From Bacteroidaceae bacterium (GTDB lineage Bacteria > Bacteroidota > Bacteroidia > Bacteroidales > Bacteroidaceae), in NCBI GenBank assembly GCA_017503065.1, contig JAFVTT010000020.1, forward strand, positions 1 to 23,995: a DNA stretch of 23,995 nucleotides. The letters are read 5' to 3'. The position numbers and the translations under genes were made by a program. Each line of letters begins with the position of its first letter. Within the stretch, counting starts at the first letter, position 1. This document shows, piece by piece, positions 1 to 7,156 of the stretch. The notes below the pieces were generated by a model, which worked only from the letters and a program-made list of their open reading frames with translations, had not been told where the DNA came from and made no database searches.

Positions 1-833
1 TGATGAGCATTAGATAAAGGATTAGAATCAGAATTTGAAAAAGCAATATTGCACCATGCTGCAATATCAGAGATATGAACCGAGGTCAAACCAGAGCAAT
101 AATCGAAAGCACTCTCCCCTATGCTCTCCACACTATTGCCGATAGTAACCGAGGTCAAACCAGAGCAATAATCGAAAGCACTCTCCCCTATGCTCTCCAC
201 ACTATTGGGGATAGTAACCGAGGTCAAACCATAGCAATGAGAGAAAGCATAATCCCCTATGCTCGTCACACTATTGCCGATAGTAACCGAGGTCAAACCA
301 TCGCAATAAGCGAAAGCACGACTCCCTATGCTCGTCACACTATTGGGGATAGTAACCGAGGTCAAACCATCGCAATTTTCGAATGCATAATCCCCTATGC
401 TCGTCACACTATTGCCGATAGTAACCGAGGTCAAACCATCGCAAGATTGGAAAGCATAATTCCCTATGCTCGTCACACTATTGGGGATAGTAACCGAGGT
501 CAAACGAGAGCAACCAAAGAAAGCATAATTCCCTATGCTCGTCACACTATTGCCGATAGTAACCGAGGTCAAACCAGAGCAATTTTCGAATGCATTCTCC
601 CTTATGGTCGTTACACTATAGGTAGTGCCTTGATATTCAACGGTCTCCGGAATAACGAGTTCACCAGAATACGCGCCACTGCTCTTCCTTATAACAGCAG
701 CCTGCTTTGCCTCTGCATTAAGATAATACTTTATCCAATCAATCTCAACGTCTTCTGCCAGCATGGGTAGAGACAGGAGCACTGCAAGGGACAGGCACAG
801 TGCCCGCAAGGAATTGTGTAGATGTTTATTCAT
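1..833 (-). CDS. BspA-like leucine-rich-repeat surface protein, 3' end outside window
   Basis: Reading the minus strand from the ATG at 833 gives an open frame of 277 codons to the window edge. The product starts MNKHLHNSLRALCLSLAVLL, a signal peptide with likely cleavage after MLA-ED. About 50 residues later come eight 23-residue repeats of the form AFxxCxGLTSVTI(G/P)NSVTSIG, the LRR_5 (BspA/TpLRR) consensus. The frame then continues with LTSVHISDIAAWCNIAF and SNPLSNAH, a segment usual in Bacteroidales BspA-like proteins. Such proteins are exported and often mediate adhesion to host proteins or other bacteria; the role here is inferred from the family. The C-terminus, which would show the anchoring or sorting signal, is not in the window. 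The gene has its own promoter and a long structured leader, separate from the patatin operon upstream. The plus-strand open frame over the repeats is a shadow. Confidence 0.9.
   Translation of the reverse strand, partial: MNKHLHNSLRALCLSLAVLLSLPMLAEDVEIDWIKYYLNAEAKQAAVIRKSSGAYSGELVIPETVEYQGTTYSVTTIRENAFENCSGLTSVTIGNSVTSIGNYAFFGCSRLTSVTIPNSVTSIGNYAFQSCDGLTSVTIGNSVTSIGDYAFENCDGLTSVTIPNSVTSIGSRAFAYCDGLTSVTIGNSVTSIGDYAFSHCYGLTSVTIPNSVESIGESAFDYCSGLTSVTIGNSVESIGESAFDYCSGLTSVHISDIAAWCNIAFSNSDSNPLSNAH
78..629 (-). repeat. Eight 69-bp in-frame LRR coding repeats
   Basis: Eight consecutive 69-bp units, each encoding one 23-residue leucine-rich repeat of the BspA-like protein. Units alternate between a TIGNSV and a TIPNSV version (GGC versus CCC codon), so the true period is a 138-bp dimer. 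The two units nearest the window edge (78-146 and 147-215) are identical apart from that codon, which points to recent duplication or gene conversion. Confidence 0.9.
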
Positions 834-1137
834 CTTTATATTTTTTGCGCCTCCCAATTCCCAGAAGAAAGCAGTGGGTATAAAATAAAGGTGTGGGAAC
901 TATATCTGCTTTATCCTAAAGTCTGGTCTTCGCACTACCAATGGAATGGATAAAACAATAGCCCACACCATAGGTTATGTAGGTAGCCAATGAAGGCCGT
1001 ACACACCATGGATGTGGTGCTATCGCCATCATCTTCATTCCATTATCAAAGTTGCGAAGTTTGACTTTAGAAGATAATTTCAATAACACCTTTTACGGTA
1101 AGATCCTTCCACACACCACCGCTGTGGCGACGGAATT
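834..1137 (-). promoter_or_regulatory. Long structured 5' leader of the BspA-like gene (candidate cis-regulatory RNA)
   Basis: Between the promoter near 1144-1175 and the start codon at 833 lie about 300 transcribed bases without a gene of normal size. The leader holds several inverted repeats: 890-897 with 962-969 (8 bp), 910-916 with 948-954 (7 bp, nested in the first), 924-927 with 937-940, and 940-948 with 1036-1044 (9 bp). Copies of GGTGTG on the RNA strand at 1109-1117, 1002-1007 and 962-969 could compete for the same CACACC partner at 890-897. A 40-codon ORF (1038 to 916) lies inside. I do not recognise it as a named RNA family; a regulatory role is inference. Confidence 0.45.
881..969 (-). 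terminator. Possible attenuator hairpin inside the BspA leader
   Basis: On the minus strand GGTGTGGG (969-962) pairs with CCCACACC (897-890), with a second 7-bp stem TTTATCC/GGATAAA and a 4-bp stem nested inside. The 3' arm runs directly into TTTATTTTA, the shape of an intrinsic terminator. It sits about 50 bases before the start codon, so it could end transcription early or define a short leader RNA. Based on pairing only. Confidence 0.35.
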
Positions 1138-1143
1138 CAGGGG

Positions 1144-1175
1144 CAAAGGTAATACTATTTTCCGAGACAGCAAAA
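1144..1175 (-). promoter_or_regulatory. Bacteroidetes-type promoter of the BspA-like gene
   Basis: On the minus strand TTTTG (1175-1171) is followed after 19 bases by TACCTTTG (1151-1144), matching the Bacteroidetes -33/-7 consensus TTTG and TAnnTTTG with standard spacing. Transcription would start near 1137, giving a leader of about 300 nt. Confidence 0.7.
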
Positions 1176-1218
1176 TAAAACGGGTCTTTGTTGCATAAAC
1201 GCCTATCACCAACTTTCT

Positions 1219-1275
1219 CCCCCTGAGACAGGGGGGGCGAAGAGGGTCTTAAGAAGAATGACTGGATGTCATTCT
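1219..1275. repeat. Two short hairpins downstream of the patatin gene
   Basis: CCCCCT (1219-1224) and AGGGGG (1230-1235) form a 6-bp stem with a 5-base loop. A second perfect 8-bp stem, AGAATGAC (1255-1262) and GTCATTCT (1268-1275), also has a 5-base loop. They lie 170-230 bases past the stop of the patatin gene and may terminate that operon, although neither is followed by a long T tract on the minus strand. They could equally be REP-like elements. Confidence 0.4.
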
Positions 1276-1350
1276 GTGCCCTCCTGTCGTAACGAAGTTT
1301 GCGCCCCCTTCAGCGGTGAGCGTGGAATACGAAAGGAAAGGAAATAAAAA

Positions 1351-1434
1351 CTCTGCGCCCTTTGCGCCCTTTGCGTGAAAATATAAATCATCCGGCAATC
1401 GTTTCCTTCTCACGCAAAGGACGCAAATACAGAG
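1351..1434. repeat. Imperfect palindrome built from CTTTGCG repeats
   Basis: The left arm reads CTCTGCGCCC-TTTGCGCCC-TTTGCGTGA with an internal 9-bp periodicity. The right arm is complementary: 1368-1378 pairs with 1410-1420 (11 bp), 1361-1366 with 1422-1427 (6 bp) and 1351-1355 with 1430-1434 (5 bp). The whole can fold into a long interrupted hairpin just downstream of the patatin stop codon. The stretch 1176-1445 otherwise holds no gene that I can support. Confidence 0.55.
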
Positions 1435-1445
1435 GCGCCATCCTG

Positions 1446-2306
1446 TTATTTTGCACCGCGCAGCACTGCCAGCATCTGTTCGTGTCCGAGGCGTGCGATG
1501 GCCTCGGCCTCGTCATAGTCGTGGCTGCCGTATTCGCCGAGGGATACGTTCAGATAGATGTCGGGAGGAGTGAGGCGTAGGGCCATTTCCGTGTTGCGCT
1601 TCATCAGGATGGAAATGGTGTCGTAGGTCAGGGAGATGTAGTTGTTGCTCAGCGCGTTCAAACCCTTCTGGAACTTGCGGGAGAGGATGCTGAACGGCGA
1701 TGCCTTGCCCTCCATCTGCTGACGCTCTTCCTCATCGTCTTCCCATTCATAGTCTTCCAGGTTCACGGCCACCAGTTTGTCTCCCTCCGTGCGCACTACC
1801 CTGTCCAGTGGCAGGCCGTTTGTGATGCCTCCGTCTATGAGCAGCATATCGCCATGCTCCACGGGGCGGAACAGCATGGGGATGGAGATGCTGGCGCGTA
1901 TGGCATCGTAAAGGCTTCCGCTACGGAAGACGACTTCCTGACCCTCCTTCAGGTCCGTTGCCACCGCGCAATAAGGAATCTCGAGGTCCTCTATGTTGCA
2001 ATCGGGGACTATGGCCTTAAGCGCATCCATCAGGCGGTTTCCCTTTACCAGGGCATTGGGACTGAAAGTGAAGTCCACCAGACGGAACACCTCGCGGTCA
2101 GTGAGGTCGTACATCCACTCCTTCACCTTGTCCAGACCTCCGGCCGCATATATGCCTCCTATCAGCGCACCCATGGAGGCGCCTGCTATGGAGGTTATCT
2201 CATATCCGGATTCTTCCAGGGCCTCTATGGCGCCAATGTGGGCAAAGCCCTTGGCACCGCCGCTGGCCAGAACCAATGCCACCTTCTGTTTGGGGGATGT
2301 TGCCAT
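1446..2306 (-). CDS. Patatin-like phospholipase family protein
   Basis: A 286-residue single-domain patatin-like acyl hydrolase. The N-terminus carries the oxyanion-hole motif SGGAKGFAHIG (residues 15-25), the nucleophile elbow GASMG with Ser44, and the catalytic-dyad aspartate in DGG (Asp158); all three are intact. It resembles the bacterial RssA/NTE-like group rather than secreted toxins and has no signal peptide, so a cytoplasmic or membrane-associated lipase or phospholipase is expected; the substrate is unknown. An acidic stretch EDYEWEDDEEER (about residues 183-194) precedes the C-terminal helices. It is the last gene of the dapB-lepB-patatin run, 30 bases after lepB, so it is probably cotranscribed. 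The ATG at 2306 was chosen because the conserved patatin core begins at residue 8. Confidence 0.9.
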   Translation of the reverse strand: MATSPKQKVALVLASGGAKGFAHIGAIEALEESGYEITSIAGASMGALIGGIYAAGGLDKVKEWMYDLTDREVFRLVDFTFSPNALVKGNRLMDALKAIVPDCNIEDLEIPYCAVATDLKEGQEVVFRSGSLYDAIRASISIPMLFRPVEHGDMLLIDGGITNGLPLDRVVRTEGDKLVAVNLEDYEWEDDEEERQQMEGKASPFSILSRKFQKGLNALSNNYISLTYDTISILMKRNTEMALRLTPPDIYLNVSLGEYGSHDYDEAEAIARLGHEQMLAVLRGAK

Positions 2307-2336
2307 ACACCTTATATAATATATAACAATATGGGA

Positions 2337-3758
2337 CTACTTGATATTGTCCACCAGACGGAACAGGCGGTTCCAGCGGATACCGCTCAGTCCTCCACGG
2401 TCGGGATCCACTGACAACCAGATGACGATGGGTTTGCCCACGATATGGTCCTCGGGAACGAAGCCCCAGTAGCGCGAGTCGGCACTGTTGTGGCGGTTGT
2501 CGCCCTGCATCCAGTAGTAATCCATCTTGAAGGTATATTCCTTTGCCTCCTTGCCGTTTATCAGTATGCGGCCGTCGTCGGTAACCTGCAGGTCGTTGCC
2601 CTCGTAAATGCGTATGGGGCGCTCGTAGACGGGCAGGTTCTCCATGGTAAGCCGGACAGTCTCGCCCTTGGCAGGAATCCAGATGGGACCGTAGTTGTCG
2701 CACGTCCAGCCCGTATGTCCGTTCAGGGGATAGAGGAAATCGGTCTCCTCCTGATGGTGATACTTGATGCTCTCCACCAGGTCGGAACGTGCCTCCAGTG
2801 CTGCCTTGGCCTTGACGGTGAGGGGCATGTTGCCAAAGTTCCTTAGCGAACTGAGGTCTTCCTGGGATATGCCAAGTTCCCTTATCAAAGACTCGGGCAA
2901 CTGCTGTTTCAGCACCACGTCGTAGTTGTACTGGACATCATCAGGCTCCTTGTTTGCCACCCCGTCCAGGTAGATTATATGGTCGCGTATCTCCAAGGTC
3001 TGGCCGGGGAGGCCCACGCAACGCTTCACGTAGTTTTCCCTGCGGTCAACGGGGCGCCACTGCACCTTGCCGAACTGTGCAGGCACGGACTTGATGTAGT
3101 CACTGCCCACCTGTATGGCATAGTTGTAGAAACGGTACTGCTCCAGGGCCGGCATGCTATCCAGATTGGCAGGCACGTCCATGTTGTGCATGTACAGTTC
3201 CTTGCACATGCGGTAGTAGTCAGTATTCTGCCAGTTGTAGGCTATGGTGTCTCCGGCAGGATAGTTGAAGACAACGATGTCGTTCAGCGTCACTTTCTTG
3301 GGAGTGACGCGCTTGTAGTCCCACTGCACACTCTCTATGTAACTCTTGCCCAAACCCATGGGCAGGGTGTGCTGGCACAGGGGAGCGTGAAGCGGAGTCT
3401 GGGGCACACGAGGACCATAGGACATCTTGCTGACAAACAGATAGTCGCCCACCAGCAGGCTCTTCTCCAGCGAACTGGAGGGTATGGTATAGTTCTGGAA
3501 GAAGTAGATATTGACAAAATAGACTGCCACCAGGGCAAACACGATGGCATCCACCCACGACATGACGGTGCGCAGGATGGGGTCCTCCAGGTCCTTCCAC
3601 CATCCCCAGTTTATCTTCTTCGTTATATAGGCGTCGAAGATGAAGGGCAGCACGATGACACCCCACCAGGACTGTATCCACACAAGGAAAGCGATGTACA
3701 GGCCACATGCCACAAGGCCCTTTGCCCAATCTGTCTTTGTTGGTTTGTATTTCTTCAT
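2337..3758 (-). CDS. lepB: Signal peptidase I, long Bacteroidales form
   Basis: A 473-residue membrane serine protease that removes signal peptides from proteins exported by Sec. Hydrophobic segments lie near residues 15-45 and 66-87, followed by the catalytic domain. The nucleophile is probably Ser96 in IPSSSLEKSLLVGD, where Leu replaces the usual Met after the serine. The general-base lysine is probably Lys245 in YVKRCVGLPG, and the box E motif GDNRHNSADSRYWG is present near residue 420. It is much longer than classical enzymes because of an insert of roughly 120 residues between the Ser and Lys boxes and another after the Lys box, typical of Bacteroidetes LepB. It lies 13 bases after dapB and 30 before the patatin gene. 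Activity is essential in most bacteria. Confidence 0.95.
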   Translation of the reverse strand: MKKYKPTKTDWAKGLVACGLYIAFLVWIQSWWGVIVLPFIFDAYITKKINWGWWKDLEDPILRTVMSWVDAIVFALVAVYFVNIYFFQNYTIPSSSLEKSLLVGDYLFVSKMSYGPRVPQTPLHAPLCQHTLPMGLGKSYIESVQWDYKRVTPKKVTLNDIVVFNYPAGDTIAYNWQNTDYYRMCKELYMHNMDVPANLDSMPALEQYRFYNYAIQVGSDYIKSVPAQFGKVQWRPVDRRENYVKRCVGLPGQTLEIRDHIIYLDGVANKEPDDVQYNYDVVLKQQLPESLIRELGISQEDLSSLRNFGNMPLTVKAKAALEARSDLVESIKYHHQEETDFLYPLNGHTGWTCDNYGPIWIPAKGETVRLTMENLPVYERPIRIYEGNDLQVTDDGRILINGKEAKEYTFKMDYYWMQGDNRHNSADSRYWGFVPEDHIVGKPIVIWLSVDPDRGGLSGIRWNRLFRLVDNIK

Positions 3759-3771
3759 TCTTATATGTGTG

Positions 3772-4527
3772 TTAGAACTTGAACAGGTCAGACATTGTCA
3801 GCAGGCCCTCGTGGGCAGCCGTGTACTCTGCCGCCAGCACGGCGCCAAGGGCAAATCCCTTTCTGGAATGGGCATCGTGGGTGATGGTTATACAGTCTGC
3901 CTCGCTCTCCCATGTTATGCTGTGTATGCCTGGAACCTCGTCACGACGGATGCTGTCTATGCGCAACTTGTCCTGAGGAACGTCCTCTGTTCCTTCCTTG
4001 CTTCCGTCGGGATTGGTAAGCATGCCGAACTCCCAGCCGTTGAGGCGTTCCACCTCGGCCACAAGTTCCTCGCCAAGAGTGATGCCTGTGCCCGACGGGT
4101 GGTCAAGTTTGTGTATGTGATGCACCTCCTCGAGCACCGGAGTGTAGGAGTCAAAGCCGTTCATGATGCGGGCAAGATAGCGGTTCACGGCACGGAATAT
4201 GGTCACGCCAAGGCTGAAATTGGAACTCCAGAACAAGGTCTTGCCCTGCTCCGTGCACATCTTCTTCACCTCCTCGCCATGCTGGGGAATCCATCCCGTA
4301 CTGCCGCTCACCACCTTCACGCCATGCCTGAAGGCCTTCATGTAGTTGTCGTAGGCCGTGTGCGGTGCGGTAAACTCTATGGCCACATCGGCACTCTTGA
4401 ACGCATCGCTATCAAAATCCTGCTGGTTGTCTATGTCAATAATGCATACTATCTCGTGTCCACGACCCAAGGCTATCTCCTCTATCATACGGCCCATCTT
4501 GCCGTATCCTATCAACGCTATTTTCAT
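3772..4527 (-). CDS. dapB: 4-hydroxy-tetrahydrodipicolinate reductase
   Basis: A 251-residue cytoplasmic enzyme that reduces hydroxy-tetrahydrodipicolinate with NAD(P)H in the lysine and meso-diaminopimelate pathway, feeding cell-wall synthesis. Visible features: nucleotide-binding GYGKMGR (residues 7-13), FTAPH (52-56), SGSTGW (74-79), SSNFSLG (101-107) and the catalytic/substrate segment HHIHKLDHPSGTG (136-148, with the family's catalytic His, Lys140 and the SGT loop). It is a little shorter than the E. coli enzyme, as in other Bacteroidetes. I chose the ATG at 4527 because the protein must start at MKIALIGYG; an in-frame upstream ATG at 4581 would put the promoter inside the gene. First gene of the dapB-lepB-patatin operon, with two tandem promoters. 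Confidence 0.95.
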   Translation of the reverse strand: MKIALIGYGKMGRMIEEIALGRGHEIVCIIDIDNQQDFDSDAFKSADVAIEFTAPHTAYDNYMKAFRHGVKVVSGSTGWIPQHGEEVKKMCTEQGKTLFWSSNFSLGVTIFRAVNRYLARIMNGFDSYTPVLEEVHHIHKLDHPSGTGITLGEELVAEVERLNGWEFGMLTNPDGSKEGTEDVPQDKLRIDSIRRDEVPGIHSITWESEADCITITHDAHSRKGFALGAVLAAEYTAAHEGLLTMSDLFKF

Positions 4528-4551
4528 ATCTGTAATGTCTTCTTTATTGGA

Positions 4552-4583
4552 CAAAATTACGATTAAGCGAGGGAAATACAAAA
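4552..4583 (-). promoter_or_regulatory. Proximal dapB promoter (P1)
   Basis: Minus-strand TTTTG (4583-4579), a 19-base spacer and TAATTTTG (4559-4552) match the Bacteroidetes consensus. The spacer contains CTCGCTTAATCG, which recurs before the S46 peptidase gene. The start codon lies about 25 bases after the -7 box. Confidence 0.75.
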
Positions 4584-4636
4584 TAAAAACGATTTTATTT
4601 TCATTTCCGAACGAAAGTATTTTAGAAACGATGTTT

Positions 4637-4668
4637 CAAAGGTACGAATAAGTGAGGGAAATACAAAA
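4637..4668 (-). promoter_or_regulatory. Distal dapB promoter (P2), near copy of P1
   Basis: Minus-strand TTTTG (4668-4664), a 19-base spacer and TACCTTTG (4644-4637). It sits exactly 85 bases upstream of P1, and the spacer differs from P1 at only two positions (CTCACTTATTCG against CTCGCTTAATCG), so P1 and P2 arose by local duplication. Confidence 0.7.
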
Positions 4669-4759
4669 GAATTTAACCTTTATTGTGAATTACAGCCTCA
4701 TGAGGACCGCATTCAACATCAAAGTTGGCATTCTGTGAACGATTTGTCAAATTTATTAG

Positions 4760-4767
4760 TATCTTTG
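4760..4767 (+). promoter_or_regulatory. Candidate -7 element for the DUF2851 operon
   Basis: TATCTTTG fits TAnnTTTG and lies 22 bases before the ATG at 4790. No TTTG is found at the usual 19-20 base distance upstream, so only the -7 half is convincing. It faces away from the dapB promoters in a shared divergent spacer. Confidence 0.45.
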
Positions 4768-4789
4768 CCGACAAAATGACACTGCACGC

Positions 4790-6013
4790 ATGGAGAAACT
4801 TCTCCACTATGTATGGATGCACAAACTTCTGCCGTCAAGAACACTGAAGACTACCGACGGCACCGAAGTGGAGGTTATGGACCCTGGACAGCACAACGGC
4901 AACCAAGGTCCGGACTTTCTCAATGCCCGCATCAAGGCAGACGGAATAGTGTGGGCAGGCAATGTGGAGATACACACCTGCTCCAGCGACTGGAACAGAC
5001 ACAAGCATCATACAGACCCCGTCTACAACACGACCATCCTGCACGTTGTGGAGCAGGCGGATGCCGAAATACGGACACAAAGCGGACAGACGGTGCCGCA
5101 GGTGACAATAGCCATACCGCAGGAAGTGAAGGACAACTATGAAGAACTGCTCCGCACCACCGACTATCCGCGTTGCCACAAGTTTGTGCGCGGAATAGAG
5201 CCATTAAAGGCACACGCCTGGTTTGATGCCCTGCTAGCAGAGAGGATGGAGGCACGTGCCAAGAGGATACTGGACATCCTGAAGGAATGTCGTGGAGACT
5301 GGCAGCAGACCACCTTCATAACCCTGGCTCGCAACTTCGGTTTCGGGCTGAACGGCGACATCTTCGAGATGTGGGCAAAGCGTGTTCCGCTTGCGGCGGC
5401 AGGGAAGCATCGCGACAACCTGTTTCAGGTGGAGTGCATGTTTCTGGGTCTTGCCGGACTGATAGACAAGGTGACGGACGAGGACCTGAGGAACAGGATG
5501 CATGCGGAATACCGTTTCCTGAGCCACAAGTTCACACTGCCCGAACCGATGGCGCCCTCCCACTGGCACTATCTGCGCACCAGGCCCCAGAACTTCCCCG
5601 ACGTGCGCATCAGGCAGATGGCAAGGCTCTTCCACGAGGGGCACTGCACCATGAGCAGCATTCTGGACGCCACTTCGATAAAAGAGATGGACGAGAGACT
5701 GGCCGTGGCAGGCATCAGCAAGGGAAGCCGCACGCTCATAATCATTAACACGGTGGCAAACCTGCTATATGCCTACGACCTGCACCACGGAACCTACGGT
5801 TACCGCACACGTGCCGTGGAGATGCTGGAGCAACTGCCCGACGAGAAGAACTACATAATGAGACAATGGCAGGCCTGCGGAATGGATGTGGGCACGGCCT
5901 ACGATAGCCAGGCTCTGATACAACTGAAAAAGGAATACTGCGACCACGCCAAATGTCTGGAATGCCGTTTCGGCTTCGAGTACATTTCACACCTGATGAA
6001 GCAGAATGGATAA
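4790..6013 (+). CDS. DUF2851 family protein
   Basis: A 407-residue cytoplasmic protein recognised as DUF2851 from its N-terminal block: DPGQHNGNQGPDFLNARI (31-48), WAGNVEIHTCSSDWNRHKHH (55-74) and ILHVV (83-87). The biochemical function of the family is unknown. The PD (41-42) followed by E-x-H (60-62) loosely recalls a nuclease core, but that is speculation. The C-terminus has a compact Cys/His group C384-x-H386-x2-C389-x2-C392 (YCDHAKCLECRFG), a possible metal site. The last 8 bases overlap the start of dprA, so the two are translationally linked; this hints at a role near DNA uptake or recombination but proves nothing. The ATG at 4790 follows a -7 promoter element and starts at the conserved MEKLLHYVW. 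Confidence 0.9.
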   Translation: MEKLLHYVWMHKLLPSRTLKTTDGTEVEVMDPGQHNGNQGPDFLNARIKADGIVWAGNVEIHTCSSDWNRHKHHTDPVYNTTILHVVEQADAEIRTQSGQTVPQVTIAIPQEVKDNYEELLRTTDYPRCHKFVRGIEPLKAHAWFDALLAERMEARAKRILDILKECRGDWQQTTFITLARNFGFGLNGDIFEMWAKRVPLAAAGKHRDNLFQVECMFLGLAGLIDKVTDEDLRNRMHAEYRFLSHKFTLPEPMAPSHWHYLRTRPQNFPDVRIRQMARLFHEGHCTMSSILDATSIKEMDERLAVAGISKGSRTLIIINTVANLLYAYDLHHGTYGYRTRAVEMLEQLPDEKNYIMRQWQACGMDVGTAYDSQALIQLKKEYCDHAKCLECRFGFEYISHLMKQNG

Positions 6014-7127
6014 GGAGACACTGTACATGATGGCCCTGACGAGAGTTCCTAAATTGAACTACTCGCAGCAAAGGATGCTGGTGGAGACACTGGGCAGCGC
6101 CACGGCCGTGTACGAGAACAGGCGCGACATCATGGATGCCATTCCCGATGCCACCACGGCGCTGAAGGAGAACCTTGCCTATATGGACTCCTGCCTGCCA
6201 CGTTGCGAGGAGGAGATGGAATGGGCAGAAAAGGTGAAGGTGGAGTGCATCGGCTTTCAGGACTGGCGCTACCCCGTGCGCATGAAGGAGTGCGACGATG
6301 CTCCCATGATGCTGTACTATCGCGGTACGGCCGACCTGAACAAGAAGCGCATCGTCAGCATGGTGGGCACGCGCAAGATTACCGACTACGGACGGCAGAT
6401 GTGCGAGGTGTTCATCGGGGAACTGGCCGACCTCTGTCCAGACATACTCATAATGAGCGGCCTGGCCTACGGAGTGGACATACAGTGCCACCGGCAGGCC
6501 CTGCAGAACGGGATGGAGACCATCGGCGTGCTGGCACACGGTCTGGACCAGATATACCCCACCCTGCACCGCAATACTGCCATGGAAATGCTGGAGCACG
6601 GAGGACTGCTGACGGAGTTCATGTCGCGGACCACCATAGAAAAGCGATACTTCGTGCAGCGCAACCGCATAGTGGCCGGATGCTCGGATGCCACAATAGT
6701 GGTGGAGAGCGCATCACGCGGTGGCAGCCTCATCACGGCAGAGATAGCACAAAGTTACGGCAAGGAGGTCTTTGCCTTTCCAGGCCGCATGACAGATGCC
6801 CAGTCGGACGGTTGCAACAGGATAATAGCCAACAACACGGCCGGACTGCTTACCGGTGCTGAAGACTTCGTCAGAGCCATGGGATGGCAGGACGACAAGG
6901 CCAGGAAGAAACAACTGGCCGACGGCATACAGCAGGACCTGTTTCTCGAACTCTCCGACGAAGAGCAACTCGTTGTCAATGCCCTGCGCAACAAGGACCG
7001 CCTGCAACTGAACATCATCTCCGTCAACACGGGAATACCGGCAGGCAAACTGAGCGGTCTGCTCTTCACCATGGAGATGAAGGGGATAGTGAGAATGATT
7101 CCTGGCGGTATGTACCGTCTTCACTGA
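6006..7127 (+). CDS. dprA: DNA-processing protein DprA
   Basis: A 373-residue protein of the DprA/Smf family, which binds incoming single-stranded DNA during natural transformation and loads RecA. The Rossmann-like DNA-binding core shows SMVGTRKITDYG (118-129), SGLAYGVD (151-158), TEFM (203-206), a Phe-x-x-RNRIVAG segment (216-225), ESASRGGSLITA (234-245) and FPG (258-260). The N-terminus (about 1-65) resembles the helix-hairpin-helix/SAM-like extension, and residues 310-373 look like the DprA winged-helix tail. The length is normal. The ATG at 6006 lies inside the final codons of the DUF2851 gene. The gene suggests competence potential, but no other com gene lies in the window. Confidence 0.95.
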   Translation: MDKETLYMMALTRVPKLNYSQQRMLVETLGSATAVYENRRDIMDAIPDATTALKENLAYMDSCLPRCEEEMEWAEKVKVECIGFQDWRYPVRMKECDDAPMMLYYRGTADLNKKRIVSMVGTRKITDYGRQMCEVFIGELADLCPDILIMSGLAYGVDIQCHRQALQNGMETIGVLAHGLDQIYPTLHRNTAMEMLEHGGLLTEFMSRTTIEKRYFVQRNRIVAGCSDATIVVESASRGGSLITAEIAQSYGKEVFAFPGRMTDAQSDGCNRIIANNTAGLLTGAEDFVRAMGWQDDKARKKQLADGIQQDLFLELSDEEQLVVNALRNKDRLQLNIISVNTGIPAGKLSGLLFTMEMKGIVRMIPGGMYRLH

Positions 7128-7156
7128 ATACTAACGACACAAACATACAATACAAT

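Noticed and set aside
75..770. Plus-strand 231-codon ORF with NRGQT repeats
   Set aside because: It is the antisense shadow of the BspA-like LRR gene; the minus strand gives a signal peptide and LRR_5 consensus, while this one resembles nothing.
916..1038. 40-codon ORF in the BspA leader as an independent gene
   Set aside because: No conservation evidence can be obtained here and it overlaps RNA stems; kept only as part of the leader finding.
2307..2336. Promoter between lepB and the patatin gene
   Set aside because: The 30-base gap has no TAnnTTTG or TTTG pair; cotranscription is simpler.
5745..6599. Minus-strand ORF of 284 codons across the DUF2851-dprA junction
   Set aside because: Antisense to two well-supported genes, with no start context or family features.
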